This document shows positions 61,027-64,000 of a stretch of 64,000 nt of DNA, piece after piece. Source of the DNA: Sutcliffiella horikoshii (lineage in GTDB: Bacteria > Bacillota > Bacilli > Bacillales > Bacillaceae_I). The translations under genes were made by a program, and so were the position numbers. The stretch lies in the NCBI GenBank assembly GCA_001636495.1, contig KV440964.1, positions 2,062,666 to 2,126,665 of the forward strand, read 5' to 3'. The number at the start of each line of letters is the position of its first letter. The first letter of the stretch is position 1. Below the pieces are notes generated by a model, which did no database searches, was not told the origin of the DNA, and worked only from the letters and a program-made list of their open reading frames with translations.

Positions 61027-61542
61027 ATGGGTAAGTATATTATTATCGGAGCGTTTATTGGTAGCGTCGTTGGATGGGTATTGAATTTTTCGCTCATAAT
61101 AGGTTTTATTTTAGGGGCAATCGTCGGTGGAATTAGCTATACGTTTTTTTCCAAACGAAATGACAAACGAATAGATGAGACAACCGAGTCTGGAGAACAA
61201 AAAATGCTGCTGCGAGAGGAAAAATTGGATATAACTAAAGAGCGTGTTCAAACAGGGGATGTAAAGGTTCATAAAGAAGTGGTAGAAGAACAAAAAACAT
61301 TTACTGTCCCAATTAGACGGGAGGAAATGGTCATTGAAGCAGGGGATGAAGAAGCGTATCGGATTCCTATAAAAGAAGAGGAAGTTCAAATAACTAAAAA
61401 GCCTGTCAAAGTGAATGAAGTATCTATTTCCAAACGTGAAGTGGAAGAAATGGAACAAGTAAAAGAAATGGTAAAAAAAGAAACGGTTGACATTGAGATT
61501 ATAGGAAATGGAGATGTAAAAAAGAATGGTGAGCAACTATAA
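61027..61542 (+). CDS. DUF2382 protein with glycine-zipper membrane anchor
   Basis: Residues 1-40 form one or two small-residue-rich membrane helices (YIIIGAFIGSVVGWVLNF, IIGFILGAIVGGISYTFF). They are followed by DUF2382: LLREEKLDITKERVQTGDVK, VHKEVVEEQKTFTVPIRREE and ISKREVEEMEQVKEMVKKET. It is a paralogue of the soluble protein at 60390; together they may form a stress-type pair, one anchored and one soluble (inference). ATTAGGAGGATCGC ribosome site. Confidence 0.88.
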   Translation: MGKYIIIGAFIGSVVGWVLNFSLIIGFILGAIVGGISYTFFSKRNDKRIDETTESGEQKMLLREEKLDITKERVQTGDVKVHKEVVEEQKTFTVPIRREEMVIEAGDEEAYRIPIKEEEVQITKKPVKVNEVSISKREVEEMEQVKEMVKKETVDIEIIGNGDVKKNGEQL

Positions 61543-61705
61543 TTGTTCCTTTGTTTAATAAGTCCTATGTGGTGCGCTGCTATTTTCTAATTAACTTAAA
61601 TATGCAACGTGTAAAAAGCGTTGCTATTTAACTTTTTTATATATGTGCACTAAAACTAAGTTATTTGTTGCACAGTACAACGATACTATTCATTAGGAAA
61701 AGGAT

Positions 61706-61752
61706 ATTCAACGGGCGCCATTCTGGAACAAGAATAGGCGCTCACTTTTTTT
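61706..61752 (+). repeat. Intergenic repeat, GCCATTC variant
   Basis: TTCAACGGGCGCC, ATTCTGGAACAAGAAT and AGGCGCTCACTTTTTTTC form a strong terminator-like hairpin. The core is identical to 57288 onward over more than 30 bases. About 160 bp separate it from the DUF2382 stop. Confidence 0.8.
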
Positions 61753-61959
61753 CTAACGCACCAAAAATAACCATAATTTCAACTTGCATCCATGACTTTG
61801 ATGTCTAATTAATATAAATCCTAATGAAATCTTAAGAGAAAGCTAGAATCTAGAGTTATTCCTTTCTTTATAGAGGGAGGATAGTTGAACAAGTAGATGG
61901 GAACATTAATAATTAGTGTTTAAATAGAACTACTACTCAATGGGTGGTTATGACATATT

Positions 61960-62200
61960 ATGAATGGAATTATTGTTGTTTTAATAGCCGTTGTTTTACT
62001 ACTTATTGGTACTTATATTTGGAAAAAAGGAAATAAGAAAGAACCATTTTGGGAATCTCTATTTGAAGTAATCGGAAATATATTTGTGTGGGAAATTGCC
62101 TGCTTTCTTTACATTAAGGGCGTGGGCAGTGTTTTTGTGGTTGATTGGAATTATTCTGATGATAATCTTTTTAATTGCTAAAATTAGTACTTGGTTTTGA
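61960..62200 (+). pseudogene. Small membrane protein, probable frameshift
   Basis: ATG 61960 (GGTGG upstream) starts with NGIIVVLIAVVLLLIGTYIW and continues to VGSVFVVDWNYSDDNLFNC, stop at 62181. If one T is removed from the TTTTT run at about 62131-62135, the frame ends instead with VLWLIGIILMIIFLIAKIST and stops at 62200, giving a clear second membrane helix. I therefore suspect a one-base insertion, real or a homopolymer error. No family is recognised. Confidence 0.55.
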
Positions 62201-62217
62201 TTCTTATTAAAGGGTTT

Positions 62218-62300
62218 TTACTCAACTATCGGGAGCATTTCTTGAGTAAGAAAATGTGCCTTCTGCATGAAAAGGGCCAGATTGTGGAGTAACTTCTTTA
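62218..62300 (+). repeat. Hairpin repeat with TTACTCAA/TTGAGTAA arms
   Basis: TTACTCAA and TTGAGTAA (62218-62249) pair around CTATCGGGAGCATTTC, which keeps the ATCGGGAGC core. GGGCCAGATTGTGGAGTAAC follows at about 62275, as in the 35287 copy. The arms differ from all other copies but remain complementary. Confidence 0.65.
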
Positions 62301-62434
62301 AAGAAAATTAGATCTCTTCCCTAAATTTAAAAGTGATTGTGAAATTATAAACTTAAAGTAATCCTGTCTTAAAGACGATATAATAGCTTCTATAGAGTAG
62401 TGTAATGTTTGGATTCGTAAAAGGAGGTTTGTTC

Positions 62435-63055
62435 TTGAATATTTTAGTTTTAGGTGCAACTGGACGAGTTGGAAGTCAAATAGTTACTTGTGCCCTTCAT
62501 GACAGACATCATGTTACTGTACTGGTTCGCACTCCAGAGAAGCTTCAAATAAATCATGAAAATTTAACAATTATTCAAGGAAATGTTTTAAATAAAGATG
62601 ATATCGTACATGCAATGCATGGAATTGATGTCGTTATTAGTGCACTTAATACAGATGGGGCAACCACTCTATCTGAAAGCATGCCGTTTATTATCGAAGC
62701 AATGGAAAATGAAGGCATACAACGAATTATTACTATAGGAACTGCTGGGATCCTGCAAAGTAGAATTACCCCCAATTTATTACGTTATCAATCAAGTGAA
62801 TCAAAGCGCAAGTCAGTCCGTGCAGCCGAAGAACATCATAAAATTTACGATATGCTTAAACAATCAAAACTAGAATGGACGATTGTCTGTCCCACATATT
62901 TGCCGGATGGAGAAAGGATAGGTAACTATCGAACAGAAAGTGATTTTTTGCCAGAGGGTGGTATTAAAATTTCAGTGCCGGATACAGCAGAATTTGCATT
63001 TAGCCAAATAAAAAGTAACGATTATATAAATACACGTGTAGGTATCACCTACTAA
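62435..63055 (+). CDS. NAD(P)-binding (NmrA/BVR-B-like) protein
   Basis: A 206-residue Rossmann protein: MNILVLGATGRVGSQIVTCA (GATGxxG loop), TIIQGNVLNKDDIVHAMHGI, VISALNTD and WTIVCPTYLPDGERIGNYRT. It belongs to the NAD(P)H-binding, biliverdin-reductase-B-like atypical SDRs. TTG 62435, seven bases after AAAGGAGG, is preferred over ATG 62405. Substrate unknown. Confidence 0.87.
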   Translation: MNILVLGATGRVGSQIVTCALHDRHHVTVLVRTPEKLQINHENLTIIQGNVLNKDDIVHAMHGIDVVISALNTDGATTLSESMPFIIEAMENEGIQRIITIGTAGILQSRITPNLLRYQSSESKRKSVRAAEEHHKIYDMLKQSKLEWTIVCPTYLPDGERIGNYRTESDFLPEGGIKISVPDTAEFAFSQIKSNDYINTRVGITY

Positions 63056-63198
63056 TAATATTCTCTTACACTACTTACTTATCGGGCTAAACCGTTAGTT
63101 GAATAATCAAAGGAGTTGCTGCTACAACCTCCTCACTTTACTAAAGGGTAGCTTTAGTGTAAAAGAATAATTAATTTTTAGAATGAGAAATGATATTT

Positions 63199-63257
63199 AG
63201 TTATTCCAGGATAGGGCGCGATCCAGTAACAAGGAGCTGCGCTCGTTTTATTTTTCC
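63199..63257 (+). repeat. Intergenic repeat copy
   Basis: TTATTCCAGGATAGGGCGCG, ATCCAGTAACAAGGA and GCTGCGCTCGTTTTATTTTT form the terminator hairpin. The 3' promoter-like box is absent; a minus-strand gene follows instead. Confidence 0.75.
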
Positions 63258-63318
63258 CAGGGTGACTAAAAAATGGAAAGTAAAAAAAGGAAGTTTTATC
63301 AGCGAAAAAATAAAATAA

Positions 63319-63340
63319 AAAGGCGATGAAGTCATCGCCA
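63319..63340 (-). terminator. Intrinsic terminator (minus strand)
   Basis: GGCGATGA and TCATCGCC pair around CT and are followed on the minus strand by TTTTTATTTT. It ends the small gene at 63344-63493. Confidence 0.85.
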
Positions 63341-63343
63341 AAT

Positions 63344-63493
63344 TTAAGCGTCTTTATTAGAGCGTTCCTGATGATATATATAATCAACCCGTTCTTTAGT
63401 TTTCATAAGTAGTGAAGCTAAAATAGCAGTGTAAATAGATGTTAAAAGAATTGCAATCATTCCTACACCAAACAAATTATTATTGCCATTCAT
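63344..63493 (-). CDS. Small membrane protein (49 aa)
   Basis: ATG 63493 is preceded by AAAAAGGTGGTGG on the minus strand. The peptide has a polar start (MNGNNN), one hydrophobic helix (LFGVGMIAILLTSIYTAILA) and a charged tail (KTKERVDYIYHQERSNKDA). Ribosome site, length and a dedicated terminator support a real gene. Function unknown. Confidence 0.65.
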   Translation of the reverse strand: MNGNNNLFGVGMIAILLTSIYTAILASLLMKTKERVDYIYHQERSNKDA

Positions 63494-63607
63494 TGGTACC
63501 ACCACCTTTTTTTAATGTTGCAACAATATTTTGCACTTGGAACTTATTTTTATTCAAAAAAATTAAGGAATTGTCCGCAGTTCGACCATACTATTCAATA
63601 GAAAGTG

Positions 63608-63680
63608 GATATTAAACAAACGGGCGCTATCAGTACCAAGGGTCAGCGCTCTTTATTAATAACTCCAGATTGTGAAATAA
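63608..63680 (+). repeat. Intergenic repeat copy
   Basis: ATTAAACAAACGGGCGCTAT, CAGTACCAAGGGT and CAGCGCTCTTTATTAAT form the hairpin, followed by CCAGATTGTGAAATAAC, the tract of the 35287 variant. Confidence 0.75.
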
Positions 63681-63827
63681 CATGTTAAATAAAATAGTGA
63701 AGGCGATGTACTTAAACTTAAGAGCTGGTTATTGTAAACGCTGATAACACTAATAAGCTAAAGAAAAACAGTTTTACGTGGTAAGATAATAAATAAATTA
63801 TTCAGACCTTTAAGAGAGGCGATTAAA

Positions 63828-64000
63828 ATGAAAATGGAAATATGTTTCCCTGCCGAACACACTTATCCTTTTGAGATTTACGGTGAGTCAAAGAGTATCA
63901 TTGAGTTTTCTTGCTATATTGATGGTGCTTATACAGATGCCCATGAAGAATTCTTTTGCAACTGGATGGAGAACCCGGTTTATTACCCTATTTATTCACT
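63828..64000 (+). CDS. Hypothetical protein, cut by window end
   Basis: ATG 63828 follows AAGAGAGGCG. The 57 visible codons (MKMEICFPAEHTYPFEIYGE, then SIIEFSCYIDGAYTDAHEEF) are open to the right edge and read as a soluble domain. The family cannot be judged from this part. Confidence 0.55.
   Translation, partial: MKMEICFPAEHTYPFEIYGESKSIIEFSCYIDGAYTDAHEEFFCNWMENPVYYPIYS

Noticed and set aside
63178-63387. 69-codon minus-strand frame
   Set aside because: It spans the terminator hairpin of the neighbouring small gene and a repeat copy, and has no ribosome site.
35287-63680. A classical class of integron
   Set aside because: The recombinase at 57949 lacks the extra helix region typical of IntI, there is no attI-Pc arrangement next to it, and many units have their own promoter-like box. 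Only the cassette-like organisation is reported.
1-64000. CRISPR array, rRNA or tRNA genes
   Set aside because: The direct repeats found are spaced by whole genes and are hairpins, not regular repeat-spacer units; no cas genes, no cloverleaf and no rRNA-like sequence were noticed.

Overview
The window looks like a chromosomal segment of a low-GC, endospore-forming member of the Bacillaceae. Reasons: AT-rich DNA with AGGAGG-type ribosome binding sites and frequent TTG/GTG starts, three complete GerA/GerB/GerC germinant-receptor operons, two tRNA-sensing T-box leaders ahead of aminoacyl-tRNA synthetase genes, an ECF sigma/LCP locus, a spore-surface-like beta-propeller gene, and families typical of Bacillus (DUF3231, DUF2382, LURP/YxjI, ClbS/DfsB). 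Genus cannot be fixed from this piece alone. There are no rRNA, tRNA or CRISPR genes. The content is accessory: many small single-gene units, many acetyltransferases, membrane peptides and hypotheticals, and an unusual number of broken genes.

Layout. 0-4.3 kb: lipoprotein, unknown protein, a nonsense-mutated secreted-peptide gene, a ClbS/DfsB protein with a helix-hairpin-helix tail, an AlkD-like HEAT protein and a membrane protein. 4.4-5.9 kb: truncated DMT transporter, GNAT, small coiled coil. 6-9.7 kb (minus): ger operon 1, order A-C-B, whose GerC lacks the lipobox cysteine. 9.9-16.7 kb: NmrA-like reductase, DUF3267 protease-like protein, glycosyltransferase-like protein, SRPBCC protein, gene debris, a frameshifted quinone oxidoreductase, LMW phosphatase, membrane PstS-like protein. 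17-24.9 kb: a stand-alone MraY, a T-box lysyl-tRNA synthetase, GNATs, methyltransferase, LURP protein and a T-box methionyl-tRNA synthetase, that is, three probable second copies of classic antibiotic targets. 25.7-29.3 kb (minus): ger operon 2, order B-A-C. 29.5-33.3 kb: istB remnant, DUF3231 gene, debris and an intact IS1182-family element. 33.4-35.5 kb: YVTN beta-propeller gene and a gene-poor kilobase.

35.6-63.8 kb is a plus-strand run of mostly one-gene units: secreted proteins, methyltransferase, Nudix, deoxyribosyltransferase-like, YdcF, GNAT, MFS, ger operon 3 (A-B-C), aminoglycoside-phosphotransferase-like kinase, hydrolases, cupin, broken nitrilase, ECF sigma plus LCP-domain anti-sigma candidate plus broken LCP gene, TlpA/CcdA pair, XerC/D-like tyrosine recombinase, two DUF2382 stress-type proteins, NAD(P)-binding protein. 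Between these units sits a recurring intergenic element: a terminator hairpin with a GGGCGC...GCGCTC stem, often followed about 25-35 bp later by a conserved promoter-like box (GAAATAATTGGWATTAAG). I count about 11 long composite copies and a further 15-20 partial or variant copies, all in one orientation and always outside genes. Shorter relatives keep the loop (TAGGGC type) while their stem arms vary but stay complementary. This one-way 'gene plus element' organisation, with a tyrosine recombinase in the array, is the most striking signal here. It resembles gene-cassette arrays, although ordinary insertion of a mobile terminator/promoter element explains it equally well from sequence alone.
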